This document shows, piece by piece, positions 63,050 through 64,000 of a stretch of DNA of 64,000 nucleotides. Both the position numbers and the translations under genes were made by a program. Within the stretch, counting starts at the first letter, position 1, and every line of letters starts with the position of its first letter. Source of the stretch: Erwinia endophytica (GTDB taxonomy: Bacteria; Pseudomonadota; Gammaproteobacteria; Enterobacterales; Enterobacteriaceae); contig NZ_RQVV01000053.1 of NCBI RefSeq assembly GCF_009295515.1, positions 328,358 to 392,357 on the forward strand, in the 5' to 3' direction. The notes beneath the pieces are model-generated. The model was not told where the DNA came from. It saw only the letters and a list, made by a program, of their open reading frames with translations, and did no database searches.

Positions 63050-63646
63050 TTATTTACGTGGCAGTTCGTCTTCTGTCACGATAACTTTGCTAACCAGACC
63101 ATATTCAACGGCTTGTTGTGACGATAACCAGAAATCTCGCTCAGTATCCTGGCGGATCTTCTCAATCGTCTGCCCAGTGGCATTAGCGAAGATTTTATTC
63201 AGGCGTTCACGCATGGTCAGAATTTCTTCCATGTAAATTTTTACATTTGTTGCAGGTCCCTGATATCCGCCGGATGGTTGATGTAATAAGAAACGGGTAT
63301 TAGGCAGGGTGTAGCGGTTTTCTTTATCTGCGGCAACGAAAATTAATGCCCCCGCGCTGGCAACCCAACCAGAACCGATGACATAAACTTTAGGTTTTAT
63401 GAAGCGGATCGCATCATAAATCATGTCTCCTGATTCAACATGTCCGCCGGGCGAGCTGATAAAAACGTAAATCGGGTCATCACTGATGTGAGCAAGGGCA
63501 TGCAGTTGCAGAACTTTTAGTTCCGCCATTTTTTGATTGATTTCGCCAGTAATGAAGATCTTTCGCGATTTGATCAGATGTTCCTGATATTTTTCACTCA
63601 GTGGCGACTGAGTGTCGTTTTTCTCTTCGTTTTCTGCCATATCCAT
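63050..63646 (-). CDS. ClpP-family serine protease (ClpP paralogue)
   Basis: This encodes 198 residues. The fold motifs of ClpP are present: VFISSPGGHVESGDMIYDAI, the nucleophile Ser98 in GWVASAGALIF, His122 in FLLHQPSGGYQG and Asp171 in DTERDFWLSSQQAVEYGL. The catalytic triad is thus intact. The usual GQAASMGAFLL is replaced and sequence is more diverged than housekeeping ClpP, and no clpX or clpA is adjacent, so this is a second, stand-alone paralogue. Start 63646 or the Met two codons later. Confidence 0.9.
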   Translation of the reverse strand: MDMAENEEKNDTQSPLSEKYQEHLIKSRKIFITGEINQKMAELKVLQLHALAHISDDPIYVFISSPGGHVESGDMIYDAIRFIKPKVYVIGSGWVASAGALIFVAADKENRYTLPNTRFLLHQPSGGYQGPATNVKIYMEEILTMRERLNKIFANATGQTIEKIRQDTERDFWLSSQQAVEYGLVSKVIVTEDELPRK

Positions 63647-63727
63647 AACGGGATCCTTGTCATTTGAGATTACATTGTTCAGATAAACTAGCGGGTTGTC
63701 GAATAAAAGTAAATTTTAAAGATACCG

Positions 63728-63968
63728 TGAATCGCCACGGATAATCTAGACACTTCCGAGCCGTTGATAATACTGGTTTTCATATTCTGTCGGTGACATC
63801 TGATCGCTAGAACCATGCCGACGCCTACTGTTATAAAACATTTCGATGTAATCAAAAATATCGCTGCGGGCTTCTTCCCGCGTTCCGTAGATCTTTTTCT
63901 TTATCCGCTCGCGTTTCAGTAACTGGAAAAAGCTTTCTGCAACCGTGGGGCGGCCCCGAGAAACACCA
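63728..63968 (-). pseudogene. IS3-family OrfB, 3' end with terminal repeat
   Basis: On the minus strand the frame VAESFFQLLKRERIKKKIYG, TREEARSDIFDYIEMFYNSR and RRHGSSDQMSPTEYENQYY ends with TAG at 63746-63748, inside the IS end TGAATCGCCACGGATAATCT. This is the C-terminus of an IS3-family transposase including the last acidic Glu. Upstream of about 63960 the sequence no longer matches the expected DDE region (GRPT where DNA usually stands), so the gene is altered or truncated there. Confidence 0.75.
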
Positions 63969-64000
63969 GACAGTAGATGTATCTTAAAATAAAAGATAGG

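Overview
The window looks like the chromosome of an enterobacterium (order Enterobacterales). Signs of this are a complete fecIRABCDE set of the E. coli type, a nac-cbl pair close to a tRNA-Asn gene (as in E. coli), betBA, uxuA and a YobA/CopC protein. The uxuA gene, a very large cyclic glucan synthase and the general gene style would suit plant- or soil-associated Pectobacteriaceae, but the genus is a guess. The window opens inside betB and closes inside an IS3-family remnant.

Layout. 1-2 kb: end of betB and betA (choline to glycine betaine). 2.2-5.8 kb: a repeat-bearing lipoprotein, one complete IS6-family element, and copper-related genes (DUF2946 protein, CopC/YobA, small membrane protein). 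5.9-14.5 kb: one 2867-residue cyclic beta-1,2-glucan synthase homologue on the minus strand. 15.0-23.5 kb: a DsbA-like protein and the ferric citrate system, with a Fur box and a FecI-type promoter. 23.6-28.2 kb: a mosaic of wreckage ending at the 3' end of tRNA-Asn. It holds a truncated SDR gene, IS3-family fragments, a small biosynthetic-looking group (radical SAM remnant, SRPBCC protein, EVE protein, broken ketosynthase), a LuxR solo and a group II intron remnant. 28.7-32.2 kb: a ribose/galactose/inositol-class sugar ABC transporter. 32.4-49.2 kb: a nitrogen-control block. nac has a textbook sigma-54 promoter and NtrC site. cbl and a GabD-like dehydrogenase follow, and then a second sigma-54 promoter precedes an eleven-gene run on the plus strand: aldehyde dehydrogenase, HAD enzyme, FAD amine oxidoreductase, peptide-type ABC transporter, double-GNAT, 2-hydroxyacid dehydrogenase, GABA-type aminotransferase and an Lrp-type regulator. 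50.2-57.5 kb: a LysR gene divergent from a phage tailspike-like beta-helix protein, then a chitinase, a chitin-active LPMO, a holin and an endolysin. 57.5-64 kb: two TetR regulators, uxuA with two palindromic operators, small unknown genes, a YdeN/RBBP9-type hydrolase, a stand-alone ClpP paralogue and an IS3 fragment.

Two systems stand out. The first is the chitinase/LPMO/holin/endolysin cassette. Neither chitin-active enzyme has a signal peptide, their catalytic domains lack cysteines, and holin and endolysin genes lie directly downstream. This matches holin-dependent release (type 10 secretion) as described for Serratia chitinases, here with a different lytic enzyme and an LPMO whose required N-terminal histidine is buried behind 19 extra residues. 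The second is the sigma-54/NtrC-type operon, which appears to import a peptide-like or amine compound and oxidise and transaminate it as a nitrogen source; its substrate cannot be named from sequence.
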